DNA of 5,497 bases from Candidatus Planktophila sp. (lineage in GTDB: Bacteria > Actinomycetota > Actinomycetes > Nanopelagicales > Nanopelagicaceae): contig JAURJS010000101.1 in the NCBI GenBank assembly GCA_030832135.1, positions 1 to 5,497 on the forward strand. Direction: 5' to 3'. Position 1 is the first letter of the stretch. Each line of letters begins with the position of its first letter. Both the position numbers and the translations under genes were made by a program. The notes under the pieces were generated by a model. The model did no database searches, was not told the DNA's origin, and was given only the letters and a program-made list of their open reading frames with translations. Positions 1-5,140 of the stretch are shown one piece after another.

Positions 1-597
1 CGCCATAAAGGCACCTGCTGCAAAGAAGGCAGATGGAATTGTGTGGAGAAAGGTTACGACCGCTGTCTTTTGAAAGAGAACTTCAAAGATATTTGTGAGC
101 TCTGCACGGTTCTTCTCGAGATTGATTGTGTAAGCAACTGGGTGTTGCATCCATGAGTTAGCCGCCAAGATGAAGTAGGCAGAGAGCAGGGTTCCAGTTG
201 CTGCCAACCAAATTGAAGCAAGGTGGAGCTTCTTTGGTAGTCGATCCCAACCAAAGATCCAGAGACCCAAGAATGTTGACTCAAGGAAGAATGCGAGCAG
301 GCCTTCCATCGCAAGTGGTGCACCGAAGATATCTCCTACGAAACGTGAGTAGGTAGACCAGTTCATTCCAAATTGGAACTCTTGAACAATTCCGGTTACG
401 ACGCCGATTGCGAAGTTAATGAGGAATAACTTTCCAAAGAATTTGGTGGCTCTTAAATACTTGAGATTATTCTTTCGGTACCACGCGGTCTGAAGACCAG
501 CTACAAGGAATCCAAGGCCGATAGTGATCGGCACAAAGAGGAAGTGATAGACGGTGGTAATCGCAAATTGCCATCTGGCGAGATCTAGAGCGTTCAT
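1..597 (-). CDS. cydA: Cytochrome bd ubiquinol oxidase subunit I, N-terminal part (C-terminus beyond window)
   Basis: This is the haem-bearing membrane subunit of cytochrome bd, which oxidises quinol and reduces oxygen to water with high affinity and generates proton motive force without a proton pump. The visible 199 residues open with RWQFAITTVYHFLFVP, followed by TGIVQEFQFGMNW (68-80), EGLLAFFLESTFLGLW (98-113) and ANSWMQHPV (146-154), all hallmarks of the CydA family. His18, Glu98, Glu106 and His185 sit where E. coli CydA has His19, Glu99, Glu107 and His186, its haem and proton-path residues. About five hydrophobic segments are seen, near 14-36, 55-72, 92-117, 127-146 and 180-199. The Q-loop, the methionine haem b558 ligand and the C-terminus lie off the left edge, as would any cydB. 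The ATG at 597 follows AAGGGAG with a 6-base gap. The gene is divergent from rpmB, and a palindrome sits just upstream. No frameshift is seen in the visible part. Confidence 0.97.
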   Translation of the reverse strand, partial: MNALDLARWQFAITTVYHFLFVPITIGLGFLVAGLQTAWYRKNNLKYLRATKFFGKLFLINFAIGVVTGIVQEFQFGMNWSTYSRFVGDIFGAPLAMEGLLAFFLESTFLGLWIFGWDRLPKKLHLASIWLAATGTLLSAYFILAANSWMQHPVAYTINLEKNRAELTNIFEVLFQKTAVVTFLHTIPSAFFAAGAFMA

Positions 598-603
598 GAA
601 ACT

Positions 604-610
604 CTCCCTT
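604..610 (-). promoter_or_regulatory. Ribosome binding site of cydA
   Basis: Reading the minus strand, AAGGGAG ends six bases before the ATG at 597. It is a strong Shine-Dalgarno match and fixes the cydA start, which also agrees with the conserved family N-terminus. Confidence 0.8.
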
Positions 611-621
611 TTCATTTCCCT

Positions 622-641
622 ATCTCTACAGATGTAGAGAT
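622..641. promoter_or_regulatory. Perfect 9+9 bp palindrome, probable cydA operator
   Basis: The arm ATCTCTACA (622-630) is followed by GA and then the exact reverse complement TGTAGAGAT (633-641). It lies 25 to 44 bases upstream of the cydA start, between any promoter and the ribosome binding site, which is where a repressor would act. The centre TACA-GA-TGTA fits the TACANNTGTA pattern known for CopY/BlaI family repressors. It does not look like a Rex site (TGTGAA...TTCACA). A copy of half a site, GATGTAG, recurs at 694-700. The palindrome is seen directly; the repressor family is inference. No T-run follows on either strand in a way that suggests a terminator. Confidence 0.6.
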
Positions 642-757
642 TTCTTACATGTCTTTATCTTCCGCCTGGCTGAGAATGAAAAGGCTCGATTTCGATGTAG
701 TCCGCCTCACACCTGAAAATTCACGCGTAAATTGATGAGGGCTGGCACTCCCGCCTC

Positions 758-776
758 GCGGATTGGCTCAATCCGC
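758..776. promoter_or_regulatory. 8+8 bp dyad overlapping the rpmB promoter
   Basis: GCGGATTG (758-765) and its exact reverse complement CAATCCGC (769-776) are separated by GCT. Neither strand has a T-run after it and no gene ends nearby, so an intrinsic terminator is unlikely. It lies just upstream of a candidate extended -10 box for rpmB (785-793), so it would cover the -35 region and could be an operator. A competing short pairing exists, because CCGC at 751-754 could also pair with GCGG at 758-761. The binding factor is unknown to me. Confidence 0.4.
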
Positions 777-784
777 CCCTGACT

Positions 785-793
785 TGATACCCT
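785..793 (+). promoter_or_regulatory. Candidate extended -10 promoter of rpmB
   Basis: TGATACCCT is a TGN plus TANNNT extended -10 element. It predicts a start of transcription near 800 and a leader of about 49 bases containing the AAGGAG ribosome site. The best -35 match, TTGGCT at 763-768, has a long 19-base spacer and lies inside the 758-776 dyad. The call rests on consensus matching only. Confidence 0.35.
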
Positions 794-835
794 TTGCGCC
801 TGCTAGACGCGAATGGCGTATGGCTTGAGATATTC

Positions 836-841
836 AAGGAG
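836..841 (+). promoter_or_regulatory. Ribosome binding site of rpmB
   Basis: AAGGAG lies seven bases before the ATG at 849. It rules out the in-frame upstream ATG at 813, which has no such site and would add 12 residues not found in L28 proteins. Confidence 0.85.
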
Positions 842-848
842 TACCGCA

Positions 849-1037
849 ATGGCATCAACATGCGACATCTGTGGCAAGGGTCCAAGCTTTGGTAACAACG
901 TTTCACACTCACAGGTGAAGACACGTCGTCGCTGGAATCCAAATATCCAGCGCGTAAAGACACTCGTTAAGGGCGCATCAAAGCGTCAGAACGTCTGCAC
1001 ATCATGCCTTAAGGCTGGCAAGGTTGCTCGCGCGTAA
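849..1037 (+). CDS. rpmB: 50S ribosomal protein L28, zinc-ribbon (C+) form
   Basis: L28 is a small basic protein of the large ribosomal subunit. The product is 62 residues, normal for the family, and begins MASTCDICGKGPSFGNNVSH, followed by the basic stretch KTRRRWNPNIQ at 24-34. Two CxxC pairs, Cys5/Cys8 and Cys50/Cys53, are intact, so this is the zinc-binding form rather than the cysteine-free paralogue that zinc-starved bacteria switch on. The start at 849 is set by AAGGAG seven bases upstream. The gene is divergent from cydA and convergent with thiL, whose stop lies 4 bp away. rpmB near thiL, ddl and gpsA is also known from Mycobacterium, where ung sits between rpmB and thiL; ung is absent here. 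Confidence 0.97.
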   Translation: MASTCDICGKGPSFGNNVSHSQVKTRRRWNPNIQRVKTLVKGASKRQNVCTSCLKAGKVARA

Positions 1038-1041
1038 TTAA

Positions 1042-1974
1042 CTACTCTTTATCGAAATGGCTCCAGGCAACTGGGGCCATTTTCATTTCCTGACCGCCCT
1101 TGATTACAACAAGACCACTTCCCTCTGTCACAAGACCAATGCGAAGACCCGGCAGATTAACTCCCGTAACAAGAAGTGCATGATCTTCTCCCCCTTGGAG
1201 AATCCAATTGAGAACATCTCCACCAATTTCACTCGCAAGGGAAGATAGCTCTGAAAACTCAAGGGCGCTTTCAATCTCTTCAACCTGTATTTCAAACTTC
1301 ACCCCCGAGGCCTTTGCCATCTGAGCACCTTGGATTAGAACTGCATCGCTCACATCTGACATCGAGGTTGCTGCAGAGAAAATAATATTTAAATCTAAGG
1401 TCGGTGCACGATACTCGTTAAGCGCACGAGCAGCCGAGGATCCGCTTGTCGATAACCCCTTGGAGAGAATCTCAAGTCCTGCTGCTGACCAACCAGTCAA
1501 TGAAGAGAGATAAATGGCGTCTCCAACAGCAGCACCAGATCTGCGAATCGGAGAATCAGTATGACCAATCGCGGTAATTGCGATAGAGAGGGTTTGAGAG
1601 CGAGCTAAATCTCCCCCAACTACAACTGCTCCAGCTTCGCTCGCCTGACTCTGAATCCCGTGAGCAAGGTCTCGTATCCAATCGATGCTCTCATTGCCGG
1701 TCAGAGTTGCTGCGACCAAGAGGAAATCGCACCGACCATTCATGCTTAAGACATCAGCGATATTTGCAGCAGCTATTCGCCTGCCAATTTCAAAAGCTGA
1801 AGACCAATCGCTACGAAAGTGAGTGCCTTCAACGGCGATATCGGTTGTGAGGATCTGTCGCGCTGACCCATGAACGAGGGCGGCGTCATCGCCAATGCCC
1901 AGAATTACGCGGGAATCGCTGGAAGAAAATACTTCGGCGAGCACTGCAATTACTTGCTCTTCACTCAATCCCAT
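1042..1974 (-). CDS. thiL: Thiamine-monophosphate kinase
   Basis: ThiL phosphorylates thiamine monophosphate with ATP to give thiamine diphosphate, the active cofactor, in the cytoplasm. The 310-residue product has the PurM/AIR synthase-like fold signals in order: GIGDDAAL (26-33), TTDIAVEGTHF (43-53), the helix with Asn71 and Asp74, GGDLARS (120-126), RRSGAAVGD (144-152), SDVSD (206-210) and GGEDHALL (261-268). The acidic residues Asp29, Asp30, Asp45, Asp122, Asp207 and Asp210 expected to bind magnesium and phosphates are present. Two positions differ from the usual family wording: SDA where most have SDG, and GGEDHAL where most have GGEDYEL. I expect an active enzyme. The ATG at 1974 has no good ribosome site but sits 7 bases after a -10-like TAGGTT, suggesting a leaderless message. 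It converges on rpmB and is divergent from the Lrp-like gene. Confidence 0.94.
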   Translation of the reverse strand: MGLSEEQVIAVLAEVFSSSDSRVILGIGDDAALVHGSARQILTTDIAVEGTHFRSDWSSAFEIGRRIAAANIADVLSMNGRCDFLLVAATLTGNESIDWIRDLAHGIQSQASEAGAVVVGGDLARSQTLSIAITAIGHTDSPIRRSGAAVGDAIYLSSLTGWSAAGLEILSKGLSTSGSSAARALNEYRAPTLDLNIIFSAATSMSDVSDAVLIQGAQMAKASGVKFEIQVEEIESALEFSELSSLASEIGGDVLNWILQGGEDHALLVTGVNLPGLRIGLVTEGSGLVVIKGGQEMKMAPVAWSHFDKE

Positions 1975-2003
1975 GGTCAGAAACCTATCTCATGAGGTAC
2001 CGT
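1974..2003 (+). promoter_or_regulatory. Candidate leaderless promoter of the Lrp-like gene
   Basis: TACCGT at 1998-2003 fits TANNNT and is followed by exactly six bases before the ATG at 2010, which would place the transcription start on the A of the start codon. TGGTCA at 1974-1979 is a 4-of-6 match to a -35 with an 18-base spacer. The only Shine-Dalgarno-like sequence, GAGG at 1994-1997, is 12 bases from the start, which is long for use. Confidence 0.35.
1982..1987 (-). promoter_or_regulatory. Candidate leaderless -10 box of thiL
   Basis: On the minus strand TAGGTT (fits TANNNT) ends seven bases before the thiL ATG, so transcription would begin at or next to the start codon. No convincing -35 is seen. 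Lack of a Shine-Dalgarno site supports the reading. Confidence 0.35.
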
Positions 2004-2009
2004 GCGCAT

Positions 2010-2243
2010 ATGAACGTACAGGCATATATCTTGATTCAAACCGATGTCGGCAAGGCATCATCAGTTACCGCTGCGATCGCTGCAATTCCAGGCGTGACCC
2101 TCGCTGAAGGAATCACCGGCCCATACGATGTCATCATGCGAGCTGAAGCTACAACGATGGAGGAGTTCGGTCGCCTGATTCTCTCTAAGGTTCAAGCTGT
2201 GCCAGGAATTACTCGCACTCTTACCTGTCCTGTCACCGGCTGA
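2010..2243 (+). CDS. Stand-alone Lrp/AsnC ligand-binding (RAM) domain protein
   Basis: This 77-residue protein matches the C-terminal regulator domain of Lrp/AsnC proteins and has no helix-turn-helix DNA-binding part. It starts MNVQAYILIQTDVGK, has the beta-alpha-beta core with IPGVTLAEGITGPYDVIMRAEA (residues about 31-52) and ends in ITRTLTCPV, wording typical of a lone-RAM family widespread in Actinobacteria. Such domains form dimers and larger rings and bind amino acids or similar ligands; the role of this family is not known to me, and direct DNA binding is unlikely. I chose the ATG at 2010 because related proteins start at MVQAYILIQT; the upstream in-frame ATG at 1992 would add six atypical residues. 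It is divergent from thiL and its stop is 1 bp from the stop of convergent ddl. It could modulate a partner full-length Lrp protein or an enzyme. Confidence 0.88.
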   Translation: MNVQAYILIQTDVGKASSVTAAIAAIPGVTLAEGITGPYDVIMRAEATTMEEFGRLILSKVQAVPGITRTLTCPVTG

Positions 2244-2244
2244 T

Positions 2245-3276
2245 CTACCGTAAGAGAGTTGTAATAACTTCCTTATAGGCGATTCCGCTAGCTGCCCACA
2301 TCTTCGGAAATGCCGATGTAGGGGTAAAGCCAGGCATTGTATTAATCTCATTGATAATGATTTCATTTGTTGGAGTCACGAAGAAATCCACTCGCGCCAA
2401 ACCACTCGCGCCAATGGCCTTAAAGGCCTTCACCGCATATTCACGAATCGCCTTATTCACAAGGGGATCAAATGGAGCTGGGATATCGATTCGAGTCGCC
2501 CCATCAAGATATTTCGCTTCGAAATCATAGAATTCAAAGTGAGGATCAATCCAGACCATGCCCGGAAGTGATGCTTTTGTTTCTCTTCCAACTTGCAGAA
2601 CAGCGCACTCAACTTCAGCGCCAACGATGGCGCTTTCAATCAGCACCTTTGAATCATATGAAAGAGCTTCTGCCATAGCCGCAGGAAAATCTTGATAGTC
2701 CTTCACCTTGACTGTGCCGCGACTTGAACCACCACGAGCTGCCTTAACAAAGAGTGGAAGACCTAAGTATGCAATATCTTCTTGGATTTGAAGAGAGTTC
2801 TTCTTCCACTCATCCTCTGTGACAGTAATTCCAGGAGCGCCTTGGATCCCGTGTCGCGCAAATGCGTTCTTTGACTCAGCCTTATCCATTGCAATCTCAG
2901 ATGCAGCAGCTGCGCTCCCAACATACTTAATACCCACGAGGGCTAACTCTCGCTGCAACTGCCCATCTTCACCATAGGTTCCATGGAGGACAGGAAAGAT
3001 TCGATCGATGGGAAGTTTCTCTCCACCGCACGATAACCCCCCGCGTGTGCGGGTGACCTCTGGGAAATCTCCGGAAATTGATGGAAGGAGCTTATTGCGC
3101 ATCGAAAGTGGGTAATCGAGAGGGAGCAACATCCAATTACCTTCGCGAGTAATTCCAATAAGCATTGGCTCGTATCGCGTGCGGTCGATTGCCGAAAGAA
3201 CACCTGCGGCAGATAGACACGAGATCTCGTGTTCACTACCTGGTCCGCCACAGAGAATCGCTACACGTTTCTTCAT
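2245..3276 (-). CDS. ddl: D-alanine--D-alanine ligase
   Basis: Ddl joins two D-alanines using ATP, giving the dipeptide added to UDP-MurNAc-tripeptide in cytoplasmic peptidoglycan synthesis. The 343-residue ATP-grasp enzyme shows GGPGSEHEIS (10-19, Glu15 as in E. coli DdlB), HGTYGEDG (98-105), MDK (130-132), the flexible loop RGGSSRGT (181-188), IVGAEVECAVL (217-227), EAKYLDG (253-259), RVDFF (295-299) and NEINTMPGFTPTS (309-321). Asp297, Glu310 and Asn312 are the magnesium ligands. Tyr256 corresponds to E. coli Tyr216, the residue typical of D-Ala-D-Ala rather than D-Ala-D-lactate ligases, so vancomycin-type resistance is not suggested. The loop is slightly unusual: KAARGGSSRGT instead of the common KPAR-GSS-(I/V/M)G. 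Its ATG overlaps the gpsA stop as ATGA, implying translational coupling. It is the last gene of the plsC-gpsA-ddl unit. Confidence 0.97.
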   Translation of the reverse strand: MKKRVAILCGGPGSEHEISCLSAAGVLSAIDRTRYEPMLIGITREGNWMLLPLDYPLSMRNKLLPSISGDFPEVTRTRGGLSCGGEKLPIDRIFPVLHGTYGEDGQLQRELALVGIKYVGSAAAASEIAMDKAESKNAFARHGIQGAPGITVTEDEWKKNSLQIQEDIAYLGLPLFVKAARGGSSRGTVKVKDYQDFPAAMAEALSYDSKVLIESAIVGAEVECAVLQVGRETKASLPGMVWIDPHFEFYDFEAKYLDGATRIDIPAPFDPLVNKAIREYAVKAFKAIGASGLARVDFFVTPTNEIIINEINTMPGFTPTSAFPKMWAASGIAYKEVITTLLR

Positions 3277-4274
3277 CGGATGAAATTCTCTGCCTTAGTA
3301 GTGATCTCCATCAACCGCTGCAGTGCAGCCTCTGGAGTAAGCGAGCCATTAACGATATCGGCGACGGATTCAATGACCGGAACCTCAACGCCGACGCGGT
3401 GAGCAATCTCAACAACTGCTCCTGCTGAGGCAACACCTTCAACAGTCTTTGCTACTTGTGTGCGAGCTGCCTCCATCGAACCACTGCGGCCGAGAACTTC
3501 GCCGAAGGTGCGATTACGCGAGAGCGGTGAACCACAACTTGCAACGAGGTCGCCCATTCCAGCAAGACCGGCTGCAGTTAATGGATCTGAACCATGGGCT
3601 GCGCAGAGTCGAGCCACCTCATTGAGTCCTCGAGTAATCAGCATTGCTTGCGTATTCTCGCCAAAGCCCATGCCGATAGAAATTCCCACAGAGAGTGCGA
3701 TAACCGATTTGATTGCACCGGCAAGTTCGCAGCCCATGATGTCGGTCGATGTATAGGTCCGGTAATAAGGAGTTCTAAAGAGTTCACGAATGAGATCTGC
3801 TAAATCCTGCGTGGCAGCAGCTGCCACCGCCCCTGCCGGTTGGCGCAACACAAGTTCATCTGCGAGGTTTGGCCCGGTAATCACGCCAACCTTTGAAGTC
3901 GCCCACATCTCTTCGATAATTTCAGACATGCGCATCTGCGTGCTGATTTCAATACCTTTGAGAGTGCTGACCACAACCGCGCTCGGATTAACGAGCGGCT
4001 TCCACTCAGCCAGCATTGTGCGCAGCTGCTGTGCAGGAATGGCGAGAACATAGATCTCTGAGTGTGCAAAAGCAGCTGCTAAATCCGATGATGCCTTAAG
4101 TCCTTCAGGGAGAATATGTGCATCGAGATACTTAGTATTGGTGTGGGATGAGTTGATTTCTTTGACCACATCCTCGCTGCGACCCCAGAGTAGAACGCTA
4201 TTTCCGGCGTCGTGAAGTACCTGTGCCATCGTTGTTCCCCAGGCACCTGCACCAAAGACAGTTACATTACTCAA
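3273..4274 (-). CDS. gpsA: NAD(P)-dependent glycerol-3-phosphate dehydrogenase, TTG start
   Basis: GpsA reduces dihydroxyacetone phosphate to sn-glycerol 3-phosphate, the backbone of phospholipids. The 333-residue protein has an N-terminal Rossmann fold with VFGAGAWGTTMA (6-17), the STLKGIE strand with Lys106, GPNLADEL (134-141), and the C-terminal helical domain with CELAGAIKSVIA (182-193), where Lys189 is the catalytic lysine, then NTQAMLITRGLNE (207-219) and GLAGMGDLVASC. Length and motifs are normal. The first codon is TTG at 4274-4272, sharing the four bases TTGA with the plsC stop; the Rossmann motif begins just inside, so no later start is plausible. The stop overlaps the ddl start in ATGA. 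Sitting directly after plsC, it makes the precursor for the same lipid pathway. A GpsA gene beside ddl is a common actinobacterial arrangement. Confidence 0.97.
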   Translation of the reverse strand: MSNVTVFGAGAWGTTMAQVLHDAGNSVLLWGRSEDVVKEINSSHTNTKYLDAHILPEGLKASSDLAAAFAHSEIYVLAIPAQQLRTMLAEWKPLVNPSAVVVSTLKGIEISTQMRMSEIIEEMWATSKVGVITGPNLADELVLRQPAGAVAAAATQDLADLIRELFRTPYYRTYTSTDIMGCELAGAIKSVIALSVGISIGMGFGENTQAMLITRGLNEVARLCAAHGSDPLTAAGLAGMGDLVASCGSPLSRNRTFGEVLGRSGSMEAARTQVAKTVEGVASAGAVVEIAHRVGVEVPVIESVADIVNGSLTPEAALQRLMEITTKAENFIR

Positions 4275-5065
4275 TGCTTCTTCGCCTTCTTCTCTGACTT
4301 TACAAAATTACCAGTCTTCGGCAAATGAGATGTATGTGGATCGAAAATCACTGGAGTTCTCTTCTCTCCCCGCATATCTTCCAGCATGACCGTAATGGCG
4401 CGCATAATCTCTGCAGTCGCTTCGATGAGCGCCTGCGGATCCTCATGCTTACCCTTCCAACGTGAGAGATCAACTGGAGTACCCACGCGCATCTCGATTG
4501 TCTTTCGTGGGAAGAGGTAGATGCGATTTGTATAGCGAGGCAGAATCTTCTGTGAGCCCCACTGAGCAATCGGAATTACAGGGGTATCTGTTGCAAGGGC
4601 AAGGCGAGCACATCCCGTCTTTGCAATCATCGGCCACAAATCTTCATCACGAGTCAGAGTGCCCTCAGGATAAACGCCGAGAAGGTGGCCCTTTTCTAAC
4701 AATATCTTTGCGTGGTCAACTGCTTTACGAGCATCGCTCGACTCACGCTCCACTGGAATTTGACCAGCTGCGAGAAGAATGCGACCAATAACGGGAACTT
4801 TGAAAACCCCGGATTTGCCTAGGTAGCGCGGTGCGCGACCATTTGTGAAGAGGAGGTCGGTCAATACGAGAACATCGGCGTAAGAGAGGTGATTAGATGC
4901 AACTATCGCACGGCCACTCTGCGGAATATTCTCCACTCCCCGCCAATCACGTTTCATGATCAAACGAAAAATTGGAATGATGAGCGTTGTGCAGATCTTA
5001 AAGGTCAGATTTGTGCCGAGGGGCTTACCTCGAGGTGGGTCATATGAGACCTTGAACTGCGCCAT
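4271..5065 (-). CDS. plsC: 1-acyl-sn-glycerol-3-phosphate acyltransferase (PlsC/LPLAT family)
   Basis: Members of this family acylate lysophosphatidic acid to phosphatidic acid at the inner face of the membrane. The 264-residue product has all four blocks: NHLSYAD (58-64, the HxxxxD catalytic pair His59/Asp64), KSGVFKVPVIGRIL (84-97), VYPEGTLTRD (131-140) and TPVIPIAQWG (162-171). A weak hydrophobic stretch near 20-37 may anchor it to the membrane. The C-terminus ends in a lysine-rich KSEKKAKKH tail, which could bind acidic lipids. The exact acceptor is inferred; related actinobacterial proteins may act on other lipids such as phosphatidylinositol mannosides, so the symbol names the family. 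The ATG at 5065 has no ribosome site but lies six bases after a TAGAAT box, fitting a leaderless start. It heads the unit with gpsA and ddl and follows hup, 75 bp away. Confidence 0.92.
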   Translation of the reverse strand: MAQFKVSYDPPRGKPLGTNLTFKICTTLIIPIFRLIMKRDWRGVENIPQSGRAIVASNHLSYADVLVLTDLLFTNGRAPRYLGKSGVFKVPVIGRILLAAGQIPVERESSDARKAVDHAKILLEKGHLLGVYPEGTLTRDEDLWPMIAKTGCARLALATDTPVIPIAQWGSQKILPRYTNRIYLFPRKTIEMRVGTPVDLSRWKGKHEDPQALIEATAEIMRAITVMLEDMRGEKRTPVIFDPHTSHLPKTGNFVKSEKKAKKH

Positions 5066-5071
5066 GTCTTT

Positions 5072-5077
5072 ATTCTA
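5072..5077 (-). promoter_or_regulatory. Leaderless -10 box of plsC-gpsA-ddl
   Basis: On the minus strand TAGAAT, close to TATAAT, ends six bases before the plsC ATG, placing the predicted transcription start on the start codon itself. No clear -35 is visible; where it would be, the hup terminator hairpin begins. The absence of any Shine-Dalgarno sequence upstream of plsC agrees with a leaderless message. Confidence 0.45.
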
Positions 5078-5090
5078 TGTGTGGAAAGCA

Positions 5091-5122
5091 CGAATGGAGC
5101 CGGCAATTGCCGACTCCATTCG
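5091..5122 (-). terminator. Hairpin terminator of hup
   Basis: CGAATGGAG (5091-5099) pairs with CTCCATTCG (5114-5122), and inside it CGGC and GCCG close an AATT loop. The single interruption (C5100 against A5113) is a mismatch on the plus strand but becomes a U-G pair in minus-strand RNA, giving an unbroken 14-bp stem there. This points to use by hup transcripts, ending about 20 bases after the hup stop. The following U-tract is weak (TGCTTTCC), as is common in Actinobacteria. Confidence 0.7.
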
Positions 5123-5140
5123 ATGAAAGCTAAAAAAGAA

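Noticed and set aside
745..750. GCACTC resembling half of a CIRCE element
   Set aside because: No matching GAGTGC arm is found at the required spacing, and no chaperone gene is nearby.
661..756. CCGCCT seen three times (662, 702, 751)
   Set aside because: Short motif with unequal spacing (40 and 49 bases); cannot be told from chance.
758..776. Dyad read as an intrinsic terminator
   Set aside because: There is no T-run on either strand and both neighbouring genes point away from it.
813..848. Upstream ATG in frame with rpmB adding 12 residues
   Set aside because: L28 proteins start at MAxxCxxC, and AAGGAG is correctly placed for the ATG at 849.
721..963. Minus-strand open frame opposite rpmB
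   Set aside because: It lies antisense to a certain ribosomal protein gene and shows no recognisable family.
1992..2009. Earlier ATG for the Lrp-like protein
   Set aside because: It would add six residues absent from the family, and no ribosome site precedes it.
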